The position numbers and the translations under genes are program-made. From Eumeta japonica (lineage: Eukaryota > Arthropoda > Insecta > Lepidoptera > Psychidae), in assembly GCA_005406025.1 (NCBI GenBank), contig BGZK01000190.1, forward strand, positions 124,001-188,000: a stretch of 64,000 nucleotides of DNA. The letters run 5' to 3'. The notes beneath the pieces were generated by a model. That model was not told where the DNA came from. It was given only the letters and a program-made list of their open reading frames with translations, and made no database searches. Below are positions 29,501-44,500 of this stretch, in pieces (position 1 is the first letter of the stretch; each line of letters opens with the position of its first letter).

Positions 29501-32500
29501 TTTTTTGGATTCTGTATGTCTGAATATAAACAACTGGTCAAGCGAGAGTCGAACTCATACGTGAATGGTTCTGTACCTTCATACAATGTTTTAAAAATAG
29601 TTCAGTAGAAAACAAGATAGGTAGGCATTTGTTTGTACATTCAGCCATTTTAAAGATAAAAAGCCGAAAAAACATGTTTTTTGTATGGGAACCCCCCTTT
29701 TTCATTTTATTTTTGTTAATTGTTGTAACAGTGGCTATAGCAATATATATATATTCTGTGAAAATTTCAAGTGTCTAGCTAATGCCATTATAAAGATCGT
29801 ATTAAAAACACTGAAAAAAACTCATTTGTTGTATGACCGACCCCCTTTATTAATAACTTTATTTTATTTTTAATATTTGTTGTTATAGTGGCCACAAAAA
29901 TTATGTATTATTGTGGCTGCTATAACAACAAATATAATGTGTAGCTATTACGGTGAAAATTTCAAGTGTGTAGCTATTGTTCAAGAGATAGAGCCCTGTG
30001 ACAGACGTACAGACAGTGGAATCTCAGTAATAGGATCCCATTGGCACCTTTGGGGTACGGAACCCTAAAAAAATGAACCCCTATAGGATCATTCGTGTCT
30101 GTCTCAAAGCCAATGTACCCTGAATCTATTGGACCGAATTAAGGTAAAACATTGGTACACTAATGAATTGTATGTCCCAAATATGGATGTGTAACTTAAA
30201 TAAATAAATAAATCAATTAATTTTGAATGTGACGATGACTTTAGGGACAAATCGTAAAAATATTTTGCAAATGGTACCTATAAACATATCAAATGAATTA
30301 AATGGCTTTGGTGTTAGGAGTCTCAATGTATAGCTTTTTTTTTATGTCATAATTTTAAAATAAATCATTTTATTCAAAAAAATATAAATTTAGCTTTCTC
30401 CCTTATTTCTGAATCAGATCATAGTTTTTTATTTGGTCAGGGTAAAAGTTTTTTAATATTTTTCAAATCAATAATAAATAATTTCATCTCTTTGTTTGTG
30501 CTGTTTGTATCTTAATTAAGCTAGTTTTGATACCATTAAATTTTATATATACATTTTATTTAGTATATAGCAGTAGTGCTAGAAACTTTAATGTACAAAC
30601 AGAAATATAATCTATGTGGATTAATCCTATATACACACCTCACATATGCAGGAAAAGGGTTGGTCTGATTCGACAAATAAAGGTCTTATAAAACCAATTT
30701 CAAAGGATTAGCGTCACATTATAACACATGCTGGGAACGAAAACGGATTTGTTCTAGATGCACTCTTAATGTGTAAATCTTCAGACACAAAATCAGATTA
30801 TCATAATGAGATGAACTATGAAAATTATGTTACTTGATTTCGTAACAAGCTCATGCCAAATCTGCCAAAGGAAACATTACTCGTTGATGATAATACGACT
30901 TATCAAAACAAATATGTGGAAAAACCTTCAAACTGAAATTCAAGAAATAGTGACATGATTGATTGGTTGAATAAGCATACTATACCATTTGACAAGTTTT
31001 GAAGCCACAACTATATGAAATAACTAGCTGTCCCGCCCGCTTCGCTGGGTAATTTTTATTTATAAAAAAAATGGCGAAGGATTTACGGAATTCTAAAAAT
31101 GAGTAGCCTAGAACCATCTACAAATCATCCTGCATCTAATGGTCACAGTCCCATGTCTATACGTTTAGTAGTTTTTACATGATTGATGAACAAAGACAAC
31201 CTATTTTTATTATATATGTATAGATTTGTTGACACAAAAAAACATATTGAATACACAATAGAAAAATATTGAAAGAATATGGGCATTTGGGGTTATGTTT
31301 GCCTCCGTATCGTCTAGATTTTAATCCAATAGAAAATATTTGGGCTCAACTAAAATTTTATTTAGCAAAAAAAAAATATTAATATTAATTTAAATACAGT
31401 AAAAGATCTATTACTCAAAAAAAAAATGATAATATCAGCATTGATACATGGAAAAAAACTTTCACACGTGCAGTCAAATGTGAAAACGAGTTTTGGCAAA
31501 AAGAAATCTGACTGGATAAATATTTAGAATATTTTATAATAAATTCAAATGACAGTTCTAATGGTGAAGATTTTATTGATAGCAATAGTGAAATGGAAGA
31601 AGACATTATACAAAACAGTATAATTATAAATAAATAATTAAATTAAAAAAATAATGTTTATTGCTCTATATAGATCCAAGCACTAAACCCTTGGTAAAGC
31701 TCCTGTCTTTGGACGCCGATATTTGCTACCACCATTTCCGATGTTTCAAAGGAATTCTCACTTACTGTATCTTTCTATTTAGCAACTACAATCGATAAAT
31801 TATACAACGAAAGTTTACTTTATCAAATACCAATTAGCATTTATGGTTTGTAAGACACGAACTAAAAATAGTGTCATGTATATATGTACATATATCTCTC
31901 TAAAATATGACTATTGATTCAGCCGCTTATTAATTATTATGTCTGTCCAAATTATTTTTCAGCCTAATTTGACTGGGCTACAAAGATTTGTTGATTTCTT
32001 TTACATGTTTGCAAAATTGACCAAGTTCAAACTAAACCCAAATTTTGAAAAAAAAAATATATAGTTTTATGTAAATACCAGCTGGCCCAGCAGACGTTGA
32101 GATGCGCTTTCTTGTGGATGATTTGCTTATATAGTTAATGACTGCATGACTGACGATAAAAAAAATTCATTATATATCTATGCTGGTACATAGATATATA
32201 ATGAATTTTTTTTATCGTTTGTATCGATTGATGTCAATTGAGATTGACATCTGGCTTGAGAACCCGGTCTTGCTTTTGATTCCGACCCCACACCTCAGCC
32301 CCGTTCTCAATTTCAGTCCAGCTTTCAATTGTCATCCTGTTCCTCACTCTCGATTCTGTTCACCGTCCCGTTTTCAATTCTGATTCCGCTACCGATCACC
32401 GTTCCGAATTGGACGAAGCCGGGGGCAAACAATACCTTCATCTTTTGTATTTCGATCCCGATCAGACTCTCGATTCTGATGCTGATCTCACACTAATTTT

Positions 32501-35500
32501 GATCTGAGGAGATCCGATTCTATTCTTGATCTCGGTCCCTCTTTAAATTTTGATCTCAACACTGCTTATTTTGATTTGAATTAAAGTAAAAATGGATTTA
32601 TTTTGTAGGTGATAGAAATTACACTGAAATATATCAAACAATTGTTTTCGACATTAACATTACAACTTTTCCAATTGCTGAATTGCTTTGAGAAGAATAT
32701 ACAAAATATTGAAGGGTTCCTTTTTTTTTTCAATACAAAGTATTGAGTAATTAGTGATTTAGTCCATATTTAAAGATAATATGAAGCAAAGTGATAGTCG
32801 AGGAGTTTAATCCCATGGATTTTTTTCATTAATATATTTAGACATGGTATAATAACTCTTGCCACTTAACTTCTGTTTAACGAAAAGTTTAAATTCAGAA
32901 AATGGCAAGTTTTGAATTACAGCTGGGATATAATAAAAGCGCAAACACTGCCCTTTAAATGACGTGCTAACTTTGCTTAGACAGATTTTATGAGCAGCAT
33001 GATCGTTCTTATGTCTAGTGTTAAAGTTATGGATATTACTAATTTTTGGAATTATTCTATAGTTTTCTTGATACATACCAAGTTTTCATATATATATTCT
33101 GATGTTACAGTTAAAATATTAATTTCTTTAAAAAATTCTCTTAGATAAGGTCTCATATTATATGTGGCACGAACAGCCCACTTCTGCAGCACAAAATGGG
33201 TCAATGCGCTTGTGTCGATATCTGCTGCATGGCCCCGTAATATCATTTTATTGATCACAAGACTATCAAAAGACCTGAAATAAACTAGTCTCGCGGTGCT
33301 TACATCAGTCAATCATGGAATTCTTTTCATTGCATTTGCTGCAGAACTAAGCCTTTTCGCCAATCTCGTAATATGAAATTGGCGACAAGGTCACGATTTC
33401 ATTCGTTTAATTCAGATCAAACTCTTGATTCTAATTTCAATCCCAGTCTTGAGTTTCATATTCCTTGTCCTGTGTGCAATTCCCGATGCTGCTACGGGTC
33501 AGGGTTCTGATTTGGACGAAGATGTAGCAAATGCTAGTAGTATCAAAAGAAAATCTGGGCTATATTATTTGGGGATAGTATAGCTTATTATGAATGAAAA
33601 AGTTTTTAAATTTTTACTGGCAGAAATATGAAGGTGGAACCAAGTTTTTTTTTTCTTTCGAAATCTTTTCATTTGCACAAACAACATATAGCTAGTTTCA
33701 TAATAACCGAATAAATTATTTAAGCCTGTAAAAAAAAAGAAAAGTACGAAGCAAGTTTTAAATTAAAAAAAAAACTTTTCTTATTGCTTGGCTACTTTGT
33801 AACTCGAACCTCTGTACAAAATTTTAAGTCTAGACCCAGTAGTTTGAACTGTGCATTGATATATAAGTCAATTTATTTTTTTATATATATAGATTATGAT
33901 ACGTATATGTCCTAGCAGGTTTTACTTTAGTTGTTCATACAATGTTTATAAACACTTTATTCGCATTCCTTCTTCACTTTGGCTAGGAGGCCGCCCAGGG
34001 TTGCTCGCTTAGTTAATACCGAATATGCACACTCGCCGCAGCCTTTTTTTTCAGGAACCGAGCATTTAAAAATATTCTTATTTAGATCACTTCAAATAAG
34101 TACAAATATTCGGATAGATATATAAAAGTTAAAACAGTTTATTATGGAAATCTTATTGATGCTAACAGAAACCAACACCATATTAAATATTTTGTTACCC
34201 ATAATGGCGTGCAGAACCCTATTCATCCTAATTCTCCTTGCAGTATCTGATTTATGTTTGTTTCATATTACTAAACAAAGAATGATAAATTCTTTTACTT
34301 GTTTAGTATTTCTTTACTTATATAAATACCTTCAACTTGCCAAATTTCATACATCTTTTCCAATATTTAATTAATTAGCATTTTTTATACAACCTAAATA
34401 ATAGGGATTGTTAGTTCTATTTATAAAAATTTCTAAGTGTTCAATCAATATTTTACAAATAGAATTAATTAAGGTGGGTTGTACCAAAAAATAAAATCTA
34501 TTTTTTAAATGTATTCCTAAGATTTTACAGATAATAATGTGTATAATCTTTCGAATCTTATGGATTATTTTTACCAATTATATTGTTACATGGTACAACA
34601 CACCAGTTATATTTTTAAGCTGAATGCGTAAGTATGCTTTTGATATAAAAAAATACTTTCATTATTTCTGATATTTTTAAGTAAAAATGAACATGACATT
34701 TTTTCCACCTGCAGAAAGACATCGAAATTAAAAAGTTCTCGACATCCATAAAATTAAAAATATGTAATCAATGTCTTTAATTTGTCAATTTGTTAAATAT
34801 ATTTTTGCCACTGGCTGACTACGGCTACGAGTATCAGTTTTGACGGAAATAGTTGGATTACTTACATCAGGGAAAGATATTACTGACCTTTACTTATGTA
34901 CTGTTAACTGTAATGAAGTTATTTAAGAATTTTAACATTTAGCATACATAGTAAATAATGTTTAGAGGAATGCATATTATAGTCTATTTATCTAGACATA
35001 ATTTTTTTTTTTACATATAGAGGCAATTGTAATTTTGTTATGCTGAAGATGAAAATCAATGAGAGTTTAAATCGAAGGAAATATTAAATATGAGAATATG
35101 TAAATTTGTACCTTAAAATAGACTATATATTTTTGAGAAAACATTTAAAAATTAATTTTCATTTTCACAATTTACATCTTTAATTTAACTCAGATGCCTT
35201 TAGTAATGAGTGATTTATACCATACCCTATTTTAGAGCGGTCCAAACCATGGCCCGCATTAAATTTATGAGGCCTCTGTAAATTGTTTTTCTAGAGAAAA
35301 CATTTTTATTTGATTTTTTGTAATCTCAAATAAATTAATGAGCATATTATTTTCTCTTCTGGCAACAAGTTTTCTATCTCTATTTGAGGTTATGTTCTCG
35401 GACGACCGAGAGACGATGCTCGTGACGAAAACGCTCTGCCGGCTAATTGCGTAACTCCGCAGTCGTTCGATGTGAACAAAAGTTTGAGATTAGAATATGA

Positions 35501-38500
35501 AAAAAAAAATTTGTTTTTTTTTAATATTTTGGGGCTTCCCAATCTATTTAGTAATTATTATTGGCTCTATATCCAGTCTAGTTTGGACAGCTCTACTCTA
35601 TTACTTAAAAAAACGTCAAGCATTGCTTATTTTATATATATATATTAATCAAACGTTACTATTGACATGAAATGTAACACAATGAATGGAAACTAACATG
35701 TCAGATTAAAGGCTCTAGCCAGTCCATAAGTTTGAACTTTTGTAGTATAGATAATTTGTCTGTACTTTTCTCCATTCAGATTTAACAGCTGGCCAAAATT
35801 GACCTTTATTATTTAAGAGATTTAATAGAAATGGATCCAAAGAGAACCGTACATAATTAGAGAATTCTTCTTTTATTGCTGTCGCATGTAAGCCGGAGAC
35901 ATATTTAGGAAACTATTTTTGCATAATTATTAGGTCTTGTGTATTTCTAATATTCGATGAGATGAAATCAGTCTAAATTCCAACAAGACAACTGACACTA
36001 TGTGGGAATTGGAAATTTGACATCTGTTTTATATGTCGAACTTGTGCATGTATATCCTTTTAATTGAGATAAATGAACAATGACATACTTCAGGATTATC
36101 TTAATATTTAAATTAAATGTTCACAAAGTTACTCGATTATTTACTCCAGTCGACTGAAAAAACTAAAACATAGAATGAACAAAATAAGGTGAAGAGTTAT
36201 GCTTTGTATGACGATGCTCTGCCATACATTGCTTTAAAAAAAATATTTCCAACTGGAAATTGTGATGTGGACCGTCACATCTCCCTTAGGATCCTAATCT
36301 AATTCTAATCGATTACCATGTGTCTAATAGATTAACAAATAATACCTATCTAAGCTATGCTATCCAAAAGATATGTTTCATCATCGTAGATGAACTCAAT
36401 TGCTGTGTCAATAATTTGTATAAAAATGATGAGCTTTGAATTGAAACCTATTGACAATTTTTCCACATTACAAGACAAATGTTAATAACAATGGAAATTA
36501 TACTTCCTGGTGATTGATCGATTTCAGTTATCCAATTTAAAATACATCATTGGCTCATTATTCATGCTCTAATCTAAGACTAATAATATGTAAATTTATT
36601 TTGAAACAGTGTTTTTTTTGTGCATCTGTATAAATGTATTATGTCTATTCAGGTGTTCGAAAAATATGTCCGAGAAAGGGCCGAGGAAGAGAGGAAAGAG
36701 AAGAAAAACCGGTTGTTACAGAAAAAGAATGAATTCCGGAAACTGATGGAAGAAGCAAAGTTGCATTCAAAGTAAGTTATGAAACACTTTTTGTTAGTGT
36801 TACATTTTCTTATTTTACAGAACATTCATACATTATATATATATGTGTGTGTGTGTGTGTGTATTTTTTATTATTTCATTATAAAATTTATTACAAAACT
36901 TAACTTAAGTATTGAAGATTTTCATATTTATATAAATTTGAAGGAAATTATGGAGATTTATTGAATTCAAATAGTTTGCCTTTTGTGTGGATCTTGTTAT
37001 CATTATCTATAATTTTTCTAATATTTTTGAAGGATATATCCATTTGATGATATTCAACAGTAAAAGAAAAAAATTAAATGTTTTCACTTTATATCAGTTA
37101 TCTGTAATCTATAACTATCGTGAGAGAAATTATTTTAATTTTTCCAACATATAAACATGCTACAGCTCGCAACTCAGTCTCGAAAGTGCAGGCAGAAAAC
37201 ATTTCATACTTTGGGTCTAATCTCTCTGATAGCATTTTCAATGTTTTCATTCTATTATTTTTTCCAAAAAAAAATTCTAAAAGTTTTTTATACAACGACT
37301 GTAGCTAAAACTGGTGAAACTGTAATCTGTTCTTCTGTAAAGATTTCTTGGTTGTTCACAATGACATCAATATGCTGATTTATGCAGTCAGATTTTTCTT
37401 TGATTCCTATTCATTGATTGAAGTTAGCTTTGCATTTATTATTTTGGGTTTCCTACCCAAAGTTTTCGTAGACATTATTATTAAGCCTACGCCATGTTTT
37501 CATCTGTTCCTCTATATTATGTCTGTTTGCTTTTGCTATCCTTCAAGTACTGCATGGTTTGAATCGTAATAGATAGCCAGTTAAAATTTTCACAGAGTAT
37601 CAGGGGGTCTCACCAAAAGTAAAAATGTTAATTTGGTAACGTAATCCATAAGTTTTGACAGATAATGTAAGTAGTATCTGTTCTGTATCAACAATTACTT
37701 TTACTTATTACATTTTATTTCTAAATTACACATTACACAAACATCGTTGACTCTTATAATATGACTATCAATGATGTATCATGTGGGCGTGAAATATCGA
37801 ACTGTTTAATTATGACACCATTGATAGGATAGTTTAATAAAAAAAGATGGATTGGTTCTACGCATTGCCGGCATTCCAAATGCATGCAGCAGCTGTGTGG
37901 TGATAACATAAACGCGAACGTGTTTCGTGTTCTTGCAACGCACTATTAGGGCATCAATTCAAGACTTAGTATACGAACGGCGGTCATCCCGCCGGCTTCG
38001 CTAGGCGTAAATTTAAATTTAGCATATATATATTTTTCATTGTTTCGCTCCCGTGGACATAAAATGAATTCCTTCATCTTCTATATCCGCTGATTTTGCT
38101 GTCGATTTTGATTCTGGTTCCGTTATCGGGCCCAGTCCCCGTCCCATCCCGATTTCAATGCCGATCTTGATACCGATATTGGTCCTCCCTTGAACATTAA
38201 AGGTAGTAATAACAAATTGCGATATATACTGGAACGGACATTGAAACAACAAATAATAATGTATAAACGCTATTATTACTGGTATTTATACATTTTTTAC
38301 GTAAAAAGTAATGTTGTTATACATTATATTATATTCTTATATCCTATTATATAACAAATATTCATACAAATATATTTTTGCATTTAGTATATTAAAAGTA
38401 GCTTATGACATCTACAAATGATTCTGTATCAAATGGTTAGGTTAGGTTAGGTTAGGTTAGTCCCAACCACAATCCGTCCAGCCATCAACATATGACAAAC

Positions 38501-41500
38501 ATCTGTACCAGCATATTTTATATTTTTTTGTATTATATATAGTCTATAACCATCTACAAACGATTGCTAATTGAATGTTCGCAGTCCTATATTGATATGA
38601 TCAGTAGTTTTTATGTGATTGTACCTTAAAAAAAAACATATTTTTCATTTATTTATGCATATAGATTATTGACTAGTATAAAAATATTGAATTTGTTATA
38701 GGACATGTGAAAATCTAACTTTTAAAAATGTAAAAAAAATAAAAGAAATTTTGCCCATATCCAATCCGTTGAATACCTCATTCCAGTCGCATTTTGATTC
38801 CCGTAGAGGAAACTTGGAAGCTATCATAGTGTTAATTAGTGTGCCTTAAAAACATTAACGCTCAAATGATTAAATTTATCAGCATATTTATGAAATGAAT
38901 CTGTTAATATCCAAAACACATTACAAATATATAAAGATAAATAAAATATGATTTCAAAGTTTTATCTATGTTATTATTACTCGGTTACTTATCATCAATT
39001 TTTTTTAACATAAAGTTGTATTATGATTTTAAAAAAATAATTTCAATGTTGTATTTCCAGAAATCACTTATGTAATGATTATCGCTTCATTTTCAAAATT
39101 ACTCTAAAGAGGCAGTTATGGATGTTTGTGTAAAAATGCATGATTTATTTATATAGCTTATGTGGCAAAGAACCATATAAAGCAATGTTTGTTGTTTATT
39201 CTTTTTGTAACATAACAAATTTAACGTAGCATAAAAAATATGTTTATTCTATCTATATATTTTTTTATATTTCTCCAAAACCCTAATATTTTTTTCATCA
39301 TGCTTATTTCCATTACTTCCATTATTGACGCATATCGTTTTTCGCCATTTTAAAACATTGACACTTATGCAAATATTCAATTTGAATGAAAGTAATTTGC
39401 AACAAATTAGGACTTACATTTTCTTTTCTTTTTGGAATGAATCAGAACAAATTACTAGAATGGTTAAAAATGAATTTATTGTTTCTCATAATATTCTTTT
39501 TCATACAAATAAACCAATTTTAAAAATATTTTTGCCACACCTTTGTGACCTCGGAAACGTTTTTTATATGTATTAATTCTCTTCTGGTGATGAAAATTGA
39601 TCACTGCATAATTACATCTTAATTTTTGCATACAAAAGTCACAAGGTTGTAACTGTATGCAGAATTGCTCATAAGTTCTAGGTTTTCCTCTTACAAAAAT
39701 CTATTTGTCTGTTTGGCCGTGTAAGAACTGGCTTTGTCATGGTTCAAGATGATACGACGTTTACGGTTATTTTTATGGAGTTAGTCAATAATTTTAATAA
39801 ACAAATAATCTTGTACCAATCACTTTTCACGGTACGACTATTCTCCAGAGCAACAGTAGCCACATGTCCACTTTTATTAAAAAAAAATCATCCACTTAGA
39901 GACACTTCGCTTGCTCACCACTTTGGTTTGTTTCAGCTAATCTCGATAGACACATACGGTTGATTGCTGCTTTGTTTTCGGGTCGTAGCAATAAATTCAT
40001 GTTTAGTCACCTGTTACTATGTCCCACACCAAATTTGACACCCCTTTCTTGACGCATGGCACCAAGTGATGCTGTCCGTTTTTTGAGTCTCAGTCAAATT
40101 GTGTAGGATCCACTGCCAGCACAGAATTGATTGTACTCACCTATGCCTAAGGATGCCCGAACGTCATGGTAGGTCACATGCCTGTCTGTTTCACCCATAC
40201 GACGCACGGCATCGATGGTTTTGTTGTTCACAGCGGGAGACGGGTGACCGTCACGAAATTCGTCACTAAGATTGTCACGACCGCGCTTAAATTCTGCAAA
40301 CCGGTTATAAATAATCGTCTTGCATGGTGTGTCATCGCCAAAAGCAATTTGAAGTCGAACGAGGCTCTGCTGAGCTGTCAAATTACTATTAAAATCATAG
40401 TACAAAAATTTTCATGGCTTAAATCCATAGCAACAACAATTGACAGTTAGATGAAACAAACTATTCTACAGCCAAAGATGTAGTAAATTGTATGTAATTA
40501 CTTTTTAAGTATTGTTTATGTAAGTGGCCAGTTCAGAAACTTGAAGTGCGCCCTACATATTAAGGGCTGATTTCAATTAACACAGTTAATCTGAAATTAA
40601 ATGTGAATATTAATAATGTGGCCAACTTGTGATTGGCCTTCTACATATATATTTTGCAAGGTCTTAATTTCTTAAAATACTATAGCTGTAAATGTGTTTT
40701 GTCACAATAAATAAATGAATCAATTTCAGTAATAAGCCGTCAGCCTATATTAATATAACAGTAATTGGCGAATAGGCGGCCGATAAATTTTAACAAGCTA
40801 TGAAAAATTAAACAGTAAATGGTGAAATCTGCTCTAAATGTTACAGGTTTACACAAAGTTTACATCCTCTGTCAAATCTCGTCACAGTTTTCACAACAAC
40901 CAAAACCTGTTTTTTATTATTAGTCTGTAATTAAAAAAAAAAGAATTGTATAGAATAAAAAAGAAAATAGAATTTTAATTAAAGAAAATACATTAATTTG
41001 ACTGACAAATATAAATAAGAGTAAATTTATTGGTTGCTTAAAAACATAAGGTGTTATCAAATAAACTACGTTTGAGAAGTCAGTGACATTTTAAATTTTC
41101 CACGCATTATCTTTAAATGGTACAGTTCTTCTGTCAAGCGCCATCTATTTATGTAATACTATCAAATTTTAAGCAAGTTGCATCATTTAATTTGTGTTTA
41201 ACCATAGAAAGCTGACAACTTCCATGAATTTTAACGAAAATTGAAATAAGCGAATTTTTTGTGCTGATTAAGTGCTTAAAAAAAACATAATTGAAACCAG
41301 AGAAAGGCTTGAAAACAATTATGGGGACTCTGCACCATCAAGTCAAGAGGCGGTTTACCGACTTCCGTTGTGGTCGTACCAGCACATGTGACGCCGTTTT
41401 TCGGGTCGCCCAAAACCGGCCGCCACACCAGAAATCATTGATGAAATCTATGGAATGGTATGGGACAGTCGGAGAATGAATGTACGTGAGGTGGCCGAAG

Positions 41501-44500
41501 CTGTAGACATCTGACTGAGCGGGTACATTACATTTTACAAAAATATTTAAAAATGAGAAAGCTATCCGCGCGTTGAATGCCGCGATTGCTTTAAGGGGAA
41601 CGTTTAGCAGTATTCAGCCGATCATGGATCACATGGGTCCATCACGACCCACCAGAGACGAAGGTACATTCAAGACTGTGGATTTCTCCGGGTGCACGTG
41701 CGCCCAGGTGAACGGGTGAAAGAAGATCAAGATGGGCCTGTCGGCCCACAAGGTCATGGCGACAGTTTTTTGGGATGCATGTGGTATTATTTAAATCATA
41801 ATACCTATAAGGGGTAAAACTATCACAAGTGCATATTATTCAGAACTTTTGGATGGATTCAATGTCGATTTGAAACAAACTACCACATTTGGTGAAGAAA
41901 AAAGTGCTGTTCTGTAAAGACAATGCACAAGTGCGCACATGTGTAATTACCATGGCAAAAATTCGTAAATTGGGCTACATGCTGCTGCCTCATCCAGCAT
42001 ATTCACCAGATTTAACCCGTTGCACCTATTTCCTGTTTGCAAACCTGTAAAAATGGCTGGGGCAGTAAAAAGTTTGCATTGAATGAAGTGGTCATCACTG
42101 AAACAGATGCCTATTTTGCAAACTTTAAGAAAACCTATTATTTGTAAGGAATAAAAAATATTGGAAAAATGCTTATTTAGCGTAAGAAATACCTTTTATT
42201 CAAAAAGTCAATGACTTAGCGAACCACGCTTGTATCTTAAATTTCATATTTGAATGTTAAACCACCTTAACAAAAAGATGTGAACAATTTGACAGAGAGA
42301 TAGATATTGAAGCATTTTCAAAGCGGACCACTGTAATTTAAATGCAAAAAGTTTTAGCAAACATTTTTTTTTATTAGGTCGTCTTTCAACGATTTCGCCG
42401 CCAAGTACGGCAAGGAGGAACGTTTCAAGGCCATTGAGAAGGTCCGGGACAGGGAGAGCTATTTCAATGAGTACCTCGCCGAGGTGAGGAAGAAGGAGAA
42501 AGAAGAGAAAGAGAAGAAGAGGGAACAGGTGAGTGTTGGGAGAAGTAGACTCGTGTCTCATTTGGTAGGGCAAAGCGAATTGAGTTCCATAGGAAATTTA
42601 GGAGTTCAACTAATACAGATTGCTTTTTTTTTCTTTTAAGAAGTATGGAATTTATTTGATTCCTAATTCGAAAAATTTCGGTTTTATTCTGAACAGTATA
42701 ATAAATGATATTACCACATTTAAAGAATGAATGAGAATAATATCAAATTATTTGATTTAAGGGTTTAAGTATTAAGTATATTGACATATGTTTTTTCATT
42801 GTCTCTTTAAAAACGATCAAAAAATTCAAATCAAATGCAGGTTCGATGCCTGCTAATACCATTAATCAGGTTTTCTTTCACAATTAATTATGATTTCTTG
42901 CTATGCATACATTTAGACTGTTTATATAAGAATTTCTAATCAATAAGTTAAATTTTTTTTTTTATAAATGTCACATTACAATTGAATTTGAAAAGTATTT
43001 TTGACAGAATCCAAACTGATAATTTTTTGACGTGTGTGTATGGTGATCTTGTCTTAATTTTTCTTTTCCGGGATTCTGACAAAAGTATAAATAATGCCTT
43101 ATAGATTAAATTTCCCTTTTGCTCATAATATTTTGAATTAGATATTGTATCTATAGTTGTAATTTTTATTTCTTATAATGGATTAATCCAAATATAATTT
43201 TAATAATAAGCTCTGTCTGATGTTGCCTACAGCTTATTTAAAACGGAAGTAAAAAAAAATGCTATTGACATAACTAGTGCCTTGCCCTTTGTCTGTTTGC
43301 TGTGGAATTATTCAGTTTCTCAATATTTTTGTTAAAATTTATCTTATAGGTTACAATCTTCTATTTGTCAAAGGAGAACGCCCTGTTTAATATGGAACAC
43401 AGTCTCACACAATTTTCATAATTTCCATTCGGAAAATCATAAATAATTTGACAAATGAATGAAAACCTCATGTGGTTAAGTTTTTTTTCATAACTACCCA
43501 TCAATTGGTATTTTTGTTATTCTTTTGGTTGTTCATAAATAAATATGGTTATTCATATTTCACTGCAATAGTCCACTTCATGGTATTTTTAGCATGGGTG
43601 TAATAATACAATACAAATGAATTGAATTATAACTTAATGGGACAAATTTTCATTTTATTCAGGTAAAATTGATTTTATAGTTTGGCAATCTCCTTTGGCA
43701 GATACGTAAATTATTATCTCGAATAATACATAGGGTACCTAATTTTTATCCTGGACAAGTAGTTCCCATGGGATTCGAATATGGATTGTAACATCTTGCT
43801 TGAAGTCCCTGTCGTGCACTAATATTGATGCTAGTCACACACTACTGCTTTTATATTCGGCAATCTCTTTTCTGTGTGGTACATGGAATTCAGCAGTTTA
43901 TATTTTATTACTATTGTGTTAATGATGTTGTACAAATAATGTACTAGCCCTGCTAGTTCTTAGAATAAAACCCCTAATGAGTATGCCTGAGCGAAAGGTC
44001 TGAAATTTTTGTTTGTATATTAGATGATTCTCATTGACGATTAAAAGTCAGAAACTCATATCCAAAACGTTAAAAGTATTGCTTTTTATTTTAATAGAAA
44101 ATAATATTGAATAATGCTTTAATAAAGCTGTTTTTTTGTATGTTTAGTTTCAAACTTAATAATAAAAAAAAAGGATAAAAAAAAATTATACAGTTCATAT
44201 AGAATGGAATTTTTTTAAGAATAAGACTTAAATGTCTCGGATCTATGCAACTAACTCTGATAAACATTCTGCATGCAGACTGTGTTGCCAGTAATCAAAT
44301 ACAGAACCTCTCACAAGAAAATTTCTATCCGTGTTAAGGTGCATTCAAGTACTTTTGCTGACAAATGGAGCAGGAGGGATATTTTAAATTATAAGCAAAA
44401 GATAGAGAAAGTACAAAACTATGAATATTTCTTCAATACAACATTTATAATTGAAATTAATAATGCTATTTTTTGTTTTGGTTGCATTAAATTTTTCATA

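Larger units (their letters stand above)
29132..36652 (+). other. Intron 15, 7.5 kb, rich in nested mobile elements
   Basis: Contains, in order, a forward lepidopteran GGAACCC repeat, a DDE_3 transposase relic split by a family A insertion, a perfect 30-bp hairpin, family A sequence and a CR1/Jockey-like LINE end. The part from about 33600 to 36652 is AT-rich with nothing clearly recognised. Confidence 0.55.
36772..42377 (+). other. Intron 16, 5.6 kb
   Basis: Contains a TG microsatellite, family A (37975-38690) with an interstitial telomere repeat inside it, and two dead mariner elements in opposite orientation. 37000-37900 is AT-rich with only overlapping short open frames of no recognisable content. 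Confidence 0.55.
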
